Shown: positions 45,766-54,225 of the stretch, piece by piece
How the letters are laid out: each line of letters opens with the position of its first letter
Numbering within the stretch: the stretch's first letter is position 1
Assembly (NCBI GenBank): GCA_903882745.1
Contig: CAIRYG010000006.1
Location: forward strand, 1-54,225
DNA from: an uncultured Gemmatimonadota bacterium
GTDB lineage: Bacteria > Gemmatimonadota > Gemmatimonadetes > Gemmatimonadales > Gemmatimonadaceae
Length of the DNA: 54,225 nt
Direction of reading: 5' to 3'
The notes under the pieces: model-generated
What the model was told of the DNA's origin: nothing
The model's input: only the letters and a program-made list of their open reading frames with translations
The model's database searches: none
Translations under genes and position numbers: made by a program

Positions 45766-47678
45766 CCCGACCGACGCTCCGCGTCGCGCTGATTGGGAAC
45801 CCGAACTGCGGCAAGAGCACCCTCTTCAACGCCCTAACCGGCCGCCGACAGAAGGTCGCCAACTTTCCCGGGGTCACCGTCGAGCGGGTCGAAGGCAGCT
45901 ACGTGCACGAGGGGACAACGGTCTCCGTGCTCGACCTGCCGGGCACCTATAGCCTCTCCCCCGACGCGCCCGACGAAGTCATCACCTACGACGTGGTGCA
46001 CGACCGAGCCGACGGCGTCGCGCCGGTCGACGTGTTCGTCGTCGTACTCGACGCCGAAAACCTCGAGCGCAATCTGTACCTGGCCACCGAAGTGCTCGAA
46101 CTCGGCCGCCCCACAGTGGTCGTGCTCAATCGCGTCGATCGGCTTCCGCTTGCCGGAATGAAAGTCGATGTCGTCGAGCTCATCCATGCGCTCGGCGCGA
46201 TTGTCGTGCCGACCGTCGCGACCACGCAAGAGGGCGTGGAGCGCGTGCGCCACTGCATCGCACGGGCGCTCGATGTGCCGCAATCGCAGTTACGCAATCA
46301 AGGGGCAGTCGCCGAGGAGTATCGTGCGGAACGCCGGTACGAGTGGATTGCCGCGGTGATGGCACGCACGGTCACCCGCGAGGCAGGCACGAGAACACGC
46401 CCCAGCGATCGGGTCGACGCGGTACTCCTGCACCGCGTGTGGGGACCACTGATTTTTGTGGCCGTCATGGCGATCGCGTTCCAAGCGCTCTTTCTCGTGG
46501 CAACTCCGCTGGCCACGGTACTGCAATCGGCGCTCGGTTCGCTCTCCGACGTTCTGCGCGGCCTGCTCCCCGCGGGTGATTTCCAAAGTCTGTTGATCGA
46601 CGGTGTCCTCGGCGGCGTTGGCAGTGTGGTGGTGTTTGTGCCGCAGATTGCGCTGCTCTTTCTGTTCATTGGCGCGCTGGAGGACAGCGGCTATCTCTCC
46701 CGCGCCGCGTTCGTGATGGACCGCTTTATGCGCCCGTTGGGATTGCAGGGAAAGAGTTTTATTCCACTGCTCTCGGGCTATGCGTGCGCGGTGCCGGCGA
46801 TCATGGCCACGCGCACGATTCCGCAGACCAAGGAACGGCTCGCCACCATTATGGTGGTACCGCTCATGAGTTGTTCAGCGCGGCTGCCCGTGTACGCGCT
46901 GCTGATTTCGGCGTTTGTCCCGGCCGTGACGATCGGGCATGTGATCACGCTGCAGGGGCTCGCGCTGCTCGCGATGTACCTGTTTGGCACTGTGGCGGCG
47001 TTGGCCGCCGCGGCGGTGTTTCGGCGCACGTTGCTCCGCTCGGATACCCGAGCGCTGATTATCGAAATGCCGGCCTACGCAAAGCCGACCATGCGCGTGC
47101 TCCTCACAACCGTGTGGCAGCGGGTGTCGGTCTTCCTGCAGCGGGCCGGCACGGTGATCTTCGCGATCTCTGTAATCCTCTGGGCGATGGGGCGCTATCC
47201 GCAGGCGGGGACGCCGAGCGCACCGGTGTCCGAGGAGGCACAACTGACGCAGTCGGCACTCGGCCAGGTGGGACACGCCGTAGAGCCGCTGGTGCGCCCA
47301 CTGGGCCTCGACTGGAAAATCGGCGTCGCCATGGTGGCGTCGTTCGCGGCGCGTGAAGTGTTCGTGTCGACCATGGCCACGATGTACGGCGTGCCGCAGC
47401 ACGAGACCGTACATACGGAGCTTGCCGCCCGCCTGCGCGACGCGCGAGCCCCGGGCACGGGTCGCCCCACGTATACGCGCGCGGCCGCCTTTGGATTGCT
47501 GGCCTTCTATGTGTTCGCCTTGATGTGCACGAGCACGATCGCGGTCACCGTGCGCGAAACAGGCGGTGGCTGGCAGGGCGCGCGCTGGGCGTCGCTGCAG
47601 TTCAGTTACATGCTCGTGCTCGCGTGGGGCAGCGCATTCGTGGTGTATCGCATTGCGCTCGCACTGGGAGCCGGCTGA
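45762..47678 (+). CDS. feoB: FeoB ferrous iron transporter
   Basis: A 638-residue inner-membrane Fe(II) transporter with an N-terminal GTPase. G1 is GNPNCGKST at 12-20, G3 is DLPGTY near residue 60, and G4 is NRVD (usually NxxD). Gate motifs follow in the membrane part: FIPLLSGYACAVPAIMATRTI with the first conserved Cys, and EVFVSTMATMYGV. About nine to ten transmembrane segments are visible. It is shorter than the Escherichia coli protein by over 100 residues, mainly through shorter loops. Gene order feoA-feoB plus a small Cys-rich partner is a standard iron operon. Confidence 0.95.
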   Translation: MTRPTLRVALIGNPNCGKSTLFNALTGRRQKVANFPGVTVERVEGSYVHEGTTVSVLDLPGTYSLSPDAPDEVITYDVVHDRADGVAPVDVFVVVLDAENLERNLYLATEVLELGRPTVVVLNRVDRLPLAGMKVDVVELIHALGAIVVPTVATTQEGVERVRHCIARALDVPQSQLRNQGAVAEEYRAERRYEWIAAVMARTVTREAGTRTRPSDRVDAVLLHRVWGPLIFVAVMAIAFQALFLVATPLATVLQSALGSLSDVLRGLLPAGDFQSLLIDGVLGGVGSVVVFVPQIALLFLFIGALEDSGYLSRAAFVMDRFMRPLGLQGKSFIPLLSGYACAVPAIMATRTIPQTKERLATIMVVPLMSCSARLPVYALLISAFVPAVTIGHVITLQGLALLAMYLFGTVAALAAAAVFRRTLLRSDTRALIIEMPAYAKPTMRVLLTTVWQRVSVFLQRAGTVIFAISVILWAMGRYPQAGTPSAPVSEEAQLTQSALGQVGHAVEPLVRPLGLDWKIGVAMVASFAAREVFVSTMATMYGVPQHETVHTELAARLRDARAPGTGRPTYTRAAAFGLLAFYVFALMCTSTIAVTVRETGGGWQGARWASLQFSYMLVLAWGSAFVVYRIALALGAG

Positions 47679-47836
47679 TGCCGCACTGGGCGGATCGCGC
47701 GCTCGTGCTCGCGCTCGTTGGCGGAGCCGCGTGGTTCATTGCACACCGCGCGTGGCAGCGCCTCGCGAGTGTGCGCGCCACCAAAACCGCGGGGAGCTGC
47801 GGCCACGACAACTGTGGCTGCAAGCCACCGGCCTAG
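47678..47836 (+). CDS. FeoB-associated Cys-rich membrane protein
   Basis: A 52-residue protein starting at ATG 47678, which overlaps the feoB stop (TGATG). It has one transmembrane helix (ALVLALVGGAAWFIAH) and a C-terminal Cys cluster (SCGHDNCGC), the layout of the FeoB-associated Cys-rich membrane family. It may play the part of FeoC or help redox/iron handling at the cytoplasmic face. The overlapping start, length and position make it a real gene despite its size. Confidence 0.82.
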   Translation: MPHWADRALVLALVGGAAWFIAHRAWQRLASVRATKTAGSCGHDNCGCKPPA

Positions 47837-47853
47837 CTCCCCCGCGCCTCCGA

Positions 47854-49374
47854 TCACTGCGTGGTCGTGACGCCGAACAGATTGCGCTTCATCCCATCGT
47901 CCCAGCGTTCCATGCGCGCGGTGTAGTCACGCACGCGGTCGGGAAAGCGACCGGCGAGGTTGTAGGCCTCGCCAGGATCGGTCTTCAAATTGTACAGCAG
48001 CGGAAGCGGGCCGGTGGTCTGGCGCGTGAGCCAGCCGAGTTTCGCGTTGACCGGCAGCGGCCACACATAATGGTTGATCTTGCGAATGAACTTCCACTCA
48101 CCGGCGCGCATACTTTCGAGCGTCCCCTGGTGATAGAAGTACAGTTCTCGCGGCGTCGCCGGCGGCTCGGCGGGGTGCGTCAGGAGCGACGCCATCGAGA
48201 GGCCGTCGATGATTCGATCGGACGGCGTACGGATCCCGGCAAAACCCAACAGCGTGGGAAACACATCGATGTTCATAGCGGGCGAGTCGCAGAGCTGCCC
48301 ACGCGGTACCATGCCGTCCCAGCGCACGATCATCGGCACGCGGTGTCCGCCTTCGAAGCTCTGTCCCTTGCGGCCGCGGAATCCTGCGGGGCTACCGTCG
48401 TACCAGGGGCCGTTGTCGCTCGTGAAAATCACAATCGTATTCTTCTCTTGGCCCGCTTTCTTGAGCGTGTCCATAAGCCGACCGAAGTTCCAGTCGATCT
48501 CCTCTACGGCGTCGCCGTAGAGTCCGCCGGCCGAGGAGTCCTTGAACTGCGCGGAGGCAGCGAGCGGGCGATGCGGATAGGTGTGCGCGAGATAGAGGAA
48601 GAACGGCGTGTCCTTGCTCGACTCCACAATCTTGATTGCCTCATCCGTGTAGATGCGGCTGAGTTTTGTGCGGTCGGTGATCTCGGCTTCAATCTTCTCC
48701 CGGTCCCGGTAGAGCGGAAACGGGGTCATGTCGTTGCTGTGCGGCACGCCGTAGAAGCTCTGGAACCCGTGCTCCATGGGGTGGAACTGCGGAGACTTGA
48801 TAAAATCGCCGAGGTGCCATTTGCCGATCATGGCCGTGCGGTAGCCGCGCTGTTGGAGCGCGTCGCCGATGGCGATTTCGAAGGGGTTGAGCCCTTCGGC
48901 GCCGACTTCGGAGTCCATGTCCATGATTCCGGCCGCGCCGGCGGCGAATCCGATTTGATTCAGCAGCTTCACCTTCAGCGACGTGGCCCCAGAGAAGAGG
49001 GGGAAGTCGAGTCGCATGCGCTTTGGGTAGCGTCCGGTGAGGAGCCCCGCGCGCGACGGGGTGCAGACGGAGTCGCAGGCGTGGAAGTCGGTGAATCGGA
49101 CCCCCTGCGCGGCGAGGGCATCGATGTGGGGCGTCTTGACGGCCGTGCTGCCGTAGCAGCCGAGGTCGCCATAGCCCAGGTCGTCGCAGTTGACGAGAAT
49201 GATGTTCGGGGGGCGGCTCGTGAAGGCGGGATCGAGGCTGACAACGTCGCGAATCGCGCGGCGCGGCAGGAATGGCGCCGGGGTGTCTTGGCGGAAGTAG
49301 CAGGTGCCGGCCGCGAGTCCAACGCCGCCGATCGCGACGCCCCCGATGAATTTTCTGCGCGAGATCTTTGCCAT
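47854..49374 (-). CDS. Tat-exported sulfatase
   Basis: A 506-residue type I sulfatase. A twin-arginine signal (SRRKFIGGVAIGGVGLAAG) is at 5-23. The metal site begins NCDDLGYGDLGCYG (Asp64, Asp65). The formylglycine motif is CTPSR at 104-108, so maturation needs formylglycine-generating activity. GKWHLGD and the later FTSDNGPWYDG are further family signatures. It resembles arylsulfatase A-type enzymes acting on sulfated glycans or sulfate esters. ATG at 49374 gives the correct signal; a GTG 21 bases upstream is less suitable. No sulfatase-modifying gene is in the window. Released sulfate ester substrates could link it to the envelope or nutrient genes, but nothing here proves that. Confidence 0.93.
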   Translation of the reverse strand: MAKISRRKFIGGVAIGGVGLAAGTCYFRQDTPAPFLPRRAIRDVVSLDPAFTSRPPNIILVNCDDLGYGDLGCYGSTAVKTPHIDALAAQGVRFTDFHACDSVCTPSRAGLLTGRYPKRMRLDFPLFSGATSLKVKLLNQIGFAAGAAGIMDMDSEVGAEGLNPFEIAIGDALQQRGYRTAMIGKWHLGDFIKSPQFHPMEHGFQSFYGVPHSNDMTPFPLYRDREKIEAEITDRTKLSRIYTDEAIKIVESSKDTPFFLYLAHTYPHRPLAASAQFKDSSAGGLYGDAVEEIDWNFGRLMDTLKKAGQEKNTIVIFTSDNGPWYDGSPAGFRGRKGQSFEGGHRVPMIVRWDGMVPRGQLCDSPAMNIDVFPTLLGFAGIRTPSDRIIDGLSMASLLTHPAEPPATPRELYFYHQGTLESMRAGEWKFIRKINHYVWPLPVNAKLGWLTRQTTGPLPLLYNLKTDPGEAYNLAGRFPDRVRDYTARMERWDDGMKRNLFGVTTTQ

Positions 49375-49475
49375 GGTGTGCCCGTGAAGGTTCACTGCAA
49401 CTCGGTAAAGTATGGCGCAGGGACACGTCGTGCGCCACGCGCGCGACAGGCGTCACTCGGCGGGGGCACGAGCAT

Positions 49476-49528
49476 CGCTCCGGCACCTCACCCAGTCTGC
49501 GGGCGAGGTACCGGAGCGTTTCGCTCCG
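49476..49528. terminator. Mutually exclusive hairpins between sulfatase and lipoprotein genes
   Basis: Bases 49476-49489 can pair with 49505-49518 (14 bp, one mismatch), while 49512-49518 can instead pair with 49522-49528 (CGGAGCG/CGCTCCG, loop TTT). The segment lies just downstream of the minus-strand lipoprotein gene and upstream of the sulfatase gene. It may terminate one and act on the other; no clear T run is present. Confidence 0.45.
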
Positions 49529-49541
49529 TTGGAATTATTTC

Positions 49542-49934
49542 TTACTTCGTGCAGCTCGGATCGGTGAAGTGCACCACGGTGCCTTGGAGTGTGGTGAGCG
49601 TGGTGTTGACCGGGCCTGCCACAGAGTAGGTGGCCCCGACCACGCGTGTTCCCTGCCCGACTCCGACGACGGCATCACCACCCATTTGTTGCGCGTGTGA
49701 TACCAGTGCCGTGCGAATCGCTTTGGGCGACACGAAGTCGCCACCTTCCGAACGCACGCTGCCGATTTCGACATAGGCGCAGGTGGGTTTTTCGTCGGCG
49801 TACATCGCGACCTGTGATCCCGGCGCACGCACGGGGAACCGCTGCACGGTATCAAAGCGAATCGCCGACGCTTGCGCGCAGGCGGTGAGTATCACGACGA
49901 CGGTGAGCAGCCCGAGGTTCTTGATCGTGTGCAT
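49542..49934 (-). CDS. Putative lipoprotein, function unknown
   Basis: A 130-residue protein with a lipoprotein signal (LLTVVVILTAC). The mature part begins around AQASAIRFDTVQRFPVR and includes CAYVEIGSVRSEGGDFVS and HAQQMGGDAVVGVGQGTRVVG. The latter resembles the YbjQ/heavy-metal-binding or Rcs-type lipoproteins in which a small alpha/beta domain has a DAVVGV strand. That resemblance is loose. ATG at 49934 has GGGAGG at a good distance. Function unknown. Confidence 0.7.
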   Translation of the reverse strand: MHTIKNLGLLTVVVILTACAQASAIRFDTVQRFPVRAPGSQVAMYADEKPTCAYVEIGSVRSEGGDFVSPKAIRTALVSHAQQMGGDAVVGVGQGTRVVGATYSVAGPVNTTLTTLQGTVVHFTDPSCTK

Positions 49935-50054
49935 GTGGTGACCTCCCGTGATGGATGGGTGCACGTCACGACCGAACAGAATCGACGTTCGCATAGGCGT
50001 GCGTCTCCTGCTGGAGCCAGATCACTCGGGGCGACAGAAGGCCACTCACCGAGC

Positions 50055-50095
50055 CCTACCCTAGAAAACGTATCACGGTTTTCTGTAAGAGTAGG
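50055..50095 (-). terminator. Terminator-like hairpin
   Basis: A seven-base perfect stem AGAAAAC/GTTTTCT (50063-50069 with 50078-50084) is nested in an outer CCTAC/GTAGG pairing (50055-50059 with 50091-50095). It lies just downstream of the minus-strand gene that ends at 50116. The rest of the 49935-50115 gap shows nothing else recognisable. Confidence 0.4.
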
Positions 50096-50115
50096 CGTAG
50101 TCGGTTACTGCGCCA

Positions 50116-50847
50116 TTAGCGCGTCGGCGGCCGCTCCAGCACCCGAATACTGGTTATCGGATGCACCTCCCACACGGTGGCGCGCCAGATGTTGGCTTTG
50201 CCCCGATGTGTGTTTGCGGCGTTGGCTTCGTGCTCTTCGTCGTAGAGCAGCCACCCCGTGACCTCCACCCAGCGCCCTTTGAGATTGCGGCGGAGCGCAT
50301 TGGTGTGCCAATCCTCGCCTCGCGCGGCAACGATCGTGCGCCAGCGCGGCGTGACCTCAACGATCAGGTGCTTGGCTCCGTCCTCCGACATCGGCTCGAG
50401 GGTGAGCTCGATGTGCGTGTCGCGGGCATCGGGGTCCTTGGCTTTGCAGTTGACCGTTTCGACGCCGCCCACTTTTACATCGGCTACATAGCCGCTCACG
50501 CGCACGGCCTTGCCCGTGGTAAAGCGACTGCGATCGTCTCCGGGCGCGACGAGCATGGCGGTGGTGATGGCGGTATCGATGTCGGCGAGTGCGGGGACCG
50601 TGGTGCGGTTTTTGAGGAGATTCAGCGCGGTGACGCGCGGGACCTTGGCGTCCCCTTCAACCGGGCAGCCGGAGTCTGCCGCGGGCCGTCCGAGTGGCGC
50701 GCGCGGCGATGCATCCGTCGCCTGCTGCTGCGCCTGGTGTGCCATGCGCGGCGAGCGGCTGGGTCGTGGGCCCCAGAGGCGCGCCACGACAAGCACGAGC
50801 ACCGCGAGAACCACGATGATTCGCGCCCCCCCGGCTCGCCTCAGCAT
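50116..50847 (-). CDS. Membrane-anchored protein of unknown function
   Basis: A 243-residue protein with an N-terminal transmembrane anchor (IIVVLAVLVLVVARLW) and a mature domain that begins after a Gln/Ala/Pro-rich spacer. The body has an OB-like pattern: KAVRVSGYVADVKVGG..., then DTHIELTLEP, and KGRWVEVTGWLLYDEEHE, ending in IWRATVWEVHPITSIRV. The VRVSGYV and WEVHP segments recall proteins annotated as OB-fold or nuclease-associated, but no catalytic motif is clear. ATG at 50847 is the natural start; upstream open frame is antisense to the methyltransferase gene. Function not assigned. Confidence 0.62.
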   Translation of the reverse strand: MLRRAGGARIIVVLAVLVLVVARLWGPRPSRSPRMAHQAQQQATDASPRAPLGRPAADSGCPVEGDAKVPRVTALNLLKNRTTVPALADIDTAITTAMLVAPGDDRSRFTTGKAVRVSGYVADVKVGGVETVNCKAKDPDARDTHIELTLEPMSEDGAKHLIVEVTPRWRTIVAARGEDWHTNALRRNLKGRWVEVTGWLLYDEEHEANAANTHRGKANIWRATVWEVHPITSIRVLERPPTR

Positions 50848-50959
50848 CCTGCCAGTCGTCTGTCCATAGGTCGGAATATACGTCGCTGAGCTCCCCGACC
50901 GGCCCCGTGGTGCGGCGGCAGTGCTGGAACCCTCGGGGCCGCGACTGCGCTTATTTCGT

Positions 50960-51706
50960 ATGACCCCTACATACCTTGCCCGATTATTCCGGGGCCTGCC
51001 CCTGCTCGTTGTGGTTGTTGTTGCACCAGCATTCGTGCAGGCCCAGGCGCGTGCCCAGGCGGACAGCTTCCCGCGGCCAGACCGCCCGGTGTCGAGCATA
51101 GTTGCCCCACGCTGGGTTGATGAGGATCGGCGCGACGCACTCGGCGAGGCCGACCGCGTGATGGAGGTCCTGCGCATTGGGCGTGGGACGCGCGTGGCCG
51201 ACATTGGGGCGGGCGACGGCTACTACGTGGCTCGGCTCGCCGAACGGGTCGGCTCCACCGGGCTTGTATTTGGCGAAGACATCGAGCCGCGTTATCTCGA
51301 CTTGTTACGGGAGCGCGTTGAGTCCGGCGGATGGAAGAACGTCCGTGTGATTGAGGGCACGCCGGACAACCCGTCGCTGCTCGCCGGGAGTGTGGACGTG
51401 GCGCTGATGATCCATATGTACCACGAGATTACGGAGCCCTTTGCGCTGCTGCATCGCCTGGCCCCAGCCTTTCGCGCCGGCGGTCGGCTTGCGGTGCTCG
51501 ACGTGGACGGCCCGACCGATCGCCACGGAACGCCAACGCGCCTGCTGGCCTGCGAGCTTGGGGCGCTGGGTTACGTGAAGCAGCGCCAACAGACCATGGC
51601 CGACGGCGCGTATCTGATGATTTTTAGCGCGCCGAGTGCGGCGGAGCGGACGACGAGCGCCGCCGACGTGCGTGCGCGGGTTGCCAAGGCGCAGTGTCGG
51701 GGGTGA
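50960..51706 (+). CDS. Exported class I SAM-dependent methyltransferase-like protein
   Basis: A 248-residue protein. An N-terminal signal (LFRGLPLLVVVVVAPAFVQAQ) is followed by a Rossmann methyltransferase domain. Motif I is VADIGAGDGYYVARLAERV near 83-101, motif II holds an acidic residue in FGEDIEP, and DVALMIHMYHEI forms motif IV. The fold matches the small SAM methyltransferases often found as secreted or lipoprotein forms in Gram-negative bacteria; since SAM is cytoplasmic, the exported form is puzzling. The ATG at 50960 is chosen to give the signal peptide. It is the last gene before the CRISPR array, with no visible functional link. Confidence 0.82.
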   Translation: MTPTYLARLFRGLPLLVVVVVAPAFVQAQARAQADSFPRPDRPVSSIVAPRWVDEDRRDALGEADRVMEVLRIGRGTRVADIGAGDGYYVARLAERVGSTGLVFGEDIEPRYLDLLRERVESGGWKNVRVIEGTPDNPSLLAGSVDVALMIHMYHEITEPFALLHRLAPAFRAGGRLAVLDVDGPTDRHGTPTRLLACELGALGYVKQRQQTMADGAYLMIFSAPSAAERTTSAADVRARVAKAQCRG

Positions 51707-51738
51707 GTAGGGGGGATAATTTGTACGGCGCTCCGCTG

Positions 51739-54225
51739 CGGACCATCCCCGCGCGTGAGTTGAGAACGCGCGCCAAAACTACACCGCGGTGCTCGACGTC
51801 GGACCATCCCCACGCGTTTGGGGAGAACGCACGGTCGATTTCCGACTGGTCAATGGTGCGCGGACCATCCCCACGCGTGTGGGGAGAACGCTGGTGGAGG
51901 ATAGCCACTAAATCGTAGGGGCGGACCATCCCCACGCGTGTGGGGAGAACGTATCCGCTCCCGTACTAACGAGCCGAATAAACGGACCATCCCCACGCGT
52001 GTGGGGAGAACCGGACGTAGAGTATCGGGTGGAACACGATACACGGACCATCCCCACGCGTGTGGGGAGAACATACGTCCTAGGCGGGGGTTCACGCTGT
52101 AACTCGGACCATCCCCACGCGTGTGGGGAGAACGAATATCCCGGGCGCTGGCGGCATCGTGTGGGCGGACCATCCCCACGCGTGTGGGGAGAACGTCGTA
52201 CATCTGAGCGGATGCCTTCAAGTATTCGGACCATCCCCACGCGTGTGGGGAGAACGCCACTTGCCTACTCGCTGCCTGCTTTGCTACCGGACCATCCCCA
52301 CGCGTGTGGGGAGAACGTCAAAGGGGAAGCGCCCGGTCGTTTGCCAGGCGGACCATCCCCACGCGTGTGGGGAGAACGCTTCCGCACAGGAGGGCTGAGC
52401 GATGGCAAACGGACCATCCCCACGCGTGTGGGGAGAACAAGATTGAGCCATAGTGCGCTGACGGTGTTTAGGGACCATCCCCACGCGTGTGGGGAGAACG
52501 GCGCAGACTTCACGATAAAATGCGTCGATAACGGACCATCCCCACGCGTGTGGGGAGAACCAAATATCCCCAGCGCGGTCGGGTTCGGCGACCGGACCAT
52601 CCCCACGCGTGTGGGGAGAACTGCTCCAAATACACGTCATAACCAGCGGAAAACGGACCATCCCCACGCGTGTGGGGAGAACTAAAAGCGCACTATGAAA
52701 TTGCGGGGGCGCTCCGGACCATCCCCACGCGTGTGGGGAGAACTGGGGACTCTTCTGGAATCGGCGCTCCTCGTACGGACCATCCCCACGCGTGTGGGGA
52801 GAACCGCTGGATCTTCGCCACTCCTCCGCTCTAAAACGGACCATCCCCACGCGTGTGGGTAGAACAGCCTACGGGCGGCGATTGAGCCAGCGCGTGGCGG
52901 ACCATCCCCACGCGTGTGGGGAGAACGCATTCCACCGTGCAGAAAACCGTGCTGTTGTCGGACCATCCCCACGCGTGTGGGGAGAACCTAGTTGATAATC
53001 GCTACGCATTATTTTGTACCGGACCATCCCCACGCGTGTGGGGAGAACGCTCTAAGTCCTCCATTGCGTCCAGCACAGTGCGGACCATCCCCACGCGTGT
53101 GGGGAGAACGCATCGCATTTGCACGATTGGCCCGCGTCCGTCGGACCATCCCCACGCGTGTGGGGAGAACTACATAACCTTCGGGTTGCCTACGGGTTCC
53201 CACGGACCATCCCCACGCGTGTGGGGAGAACCGCGTGCCAACCGCATGGATGCAACGCTCGGACGGACCATCCCCACGCGTGTGGGGAGAACGCGACGCG
53301 AAACGGTGCAGCGGGTAGCGTAGCCGGACCATCCCCACGCGTGTGGGGAGAACGTCTACGATTGTGACGGCACCACGCGGGCGTACGGACCATCCCCACG
53401 CGTGTGGGGAGAACCGTTGGCTGGTAAAAGCCCGTGATTTCTGGCACGGACCATCCCCATGCGTGTGGGGAGAACCGCCATGCTTGCGCTTCGCGGGACT
53501 TTGCACCCGGACCATCCCCACGCGTGTGGGGAGAACGAGCAGTACGCGGACTTGTAGCCTCTGCCTGCCGGACCATCCCCACGCGTGTGGGGAGAACAAG
53601 GAGCTGCGAACCGTCGGGGCCGGTGATCTCGGACCATCCCCACGCGTGTGGGGAGAACCCCATTTTCTGCTTCACCGGACGGATCACCATCGGACCATCC
53701 CCACGCGTGTGGGGAGAACGTTCTACTGGCCATCACAGGCGCAGGCGTCGGCGGACCATCCCCACGCGTGTGGGGAGAACCCCAAGCCTAAGAGGCCCGT
53801 CTATGGTGTACCCGGACCATCCCCACGCGTGTGGGGAGAACGCACGCGGCCACCGCTGCCCACCAACGCCTGGCGGACCATCCCCACGCGTGTGGGGAGA
53901 ACGGCTGTTCGGGTACACGATTCCGGTGTACTCACGGACCATCCCCACGCGTGTGGGGAGAACGTAGACCCCACAAACCCTCAGCGAGAGTATTTCTGGA
54001 CCATCCCCACGCGTGTGGGGAGAACACAGCGAGGTCAGCATAATCGCGCTCTAGTCCCGGACCATCCCCACGCGTGTGGGGAGAACAAGTCAGGCGCATC
54101 GGCAAAGTACGGCTGAGCCGGACCATCCCCACGCGTGTGGGGAGAACCAGGCACCGATAGGGCGAGTAGACGGTGCTCGCGGACCATCCCCACGCGTGTG
54201 GGGAGAACGGCTCCCGTCCATTCCC
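51739..54225 (-). CRISPR. Type I-E-like CRISPR array, 41 repeats, truncated at the right edge
   Basis: Forty-one 29-base repeats begin at 51739 and recur every 61 bases to 53935, then at 53997, 54058, 54119 and 54180. Spacers are 32 bases, with 33-base spacers before 53997, 54058 or their neighbours at the shift points. Forty spacers are complete and a 17-base partial one ends the window. The reverse complement of the repeat has GTTCTCCCC at the start and GGGGATGGTCCG at the end, the type I-E pattern, so crRNA is read from the minus strand. Repeats 1 (51739) and 2 (51800) are decayed, as expected at the leader-distal end. The leader and cas genes must lie beyond 54225. Point variants occur at 52837 and 53447. 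Confidence 0.97.

Noticed and set aside
51850-54132. Long reading frames on both strands encoding repeated [19 protein letters not shown] or DHPHACGEN units
   Set aside because: They are translations of the CRISPR repeats and spacers. The 61-base period shifts the frame from unit to unit, which gives the rotating peptide repeats.
50116-54225. cas genes near the array
   Set aside because: The two genes closest to the array encode an uncharacterised anchored protein and a methyltransferase. No Cas motif was found, and orientation places the leader outside the window.

Overview
The window is GC-rich chromosomal DNA from a Gram-negative bacterium with an outer membrane. It carries a plug-type TonB receptor, a SusC/SusD pair, a type Vd-like patatin with a C-terminal barrel, several outer-membrane barrels, many lipoproteins and Tat-type signals. 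Many exported proteins begin with a short signal peptide ending in Ala-Gln, and coding is dense on both strands. My best guess for the phylum is Gemmatimonadota; this is a judgement of style and gene content, not a database match.

Layout. Positions 1-457 are AT-richer, hold a truncated reading frame and inverted/direct repeats, and abut the 3' end of a tRNA-Thr gene; they look like the edge of an integrated element. Positions 458-1267 are seven tRNA genes on the minus strand (His, Trp, Glu, Glu, Asp, Leu, Thr in transcription order) downstream of efp. From 2.1 to 6.2 kb lies the conserved divergent set tesA / ybbA-ybbP. From 6.2 to 14.7 kb come a secreted Ig-like metalloprotease-like lipoprotein, an operon of mannose-1-phosphate guanylyltransferase, ApaG and a class V aminotransferase, a patatin-barrel protein and an outer-membrane protein. 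From 14.7 to 22.0 kb a compact minus-strand run encodes a diheme cytochrome c, a SoxC-like molybdoenzyme, a monoheme cytochrome c, an ABC ATPase, an ABC-2 permease carrying a Gld-type periplasmic domain, and a TonB receptor. This suggests periplasmic sulfite (or related) oxidation with attached transport.

From 22 to 29 kb there is a large zinc metalloprotease, a GT87-like glycosyltransferase, and a FIST sensor coupled to a hybrid histidine kinase. From 29 to 43.7 kb lies a hydrolase-rich block: amidase, class C-type serine hydrolase, an alpha/beta-hydrolase fused to a caspase-like domain, a cyanophycinase-like peptidase fused to a degenerate beta-lactamase-like domain, gamma-glutamyltransferase, SusC/SusD, and a metallo-beta-lactamase-fold protein fused to a RidA domain. 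I infer scavenging and processing of extracellular peptides, amides or amino-acid polymers. From 43.8 to 51.7 kb come a small exported protein with an outer-membrane barrel, the iron operon feoA-feoB plus a tiny Cys-rich partner, a Tat-exported sulfatase, a lipoprotein, an uncharacterised anchored protein and a methyltransferase with an export signal.

The right end (51739-54225) is a CRISPR array of 41 type I-E-like repeats. It is transcribed from the minus strand: the decayed repeats are at the left, so the leader and any cas genes should lie beyond the right edge. No cas genes are in the window.

The strongest candidates for something new are the hydrolase-caspase fusion at 32529-34298, which has a basic interdomain linker suited to self-cleavage, and the cyanophycinase-like protein with a beta-lactamase-like tail that has lost its catalytic SxxK. 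The cytochrome/molybdoenzyme/exporter/TonB operon is third. A recurring TANCTT box 5-7 bases before start codons that mostly lack a ribosome binding site suggests leaderless transcripts.
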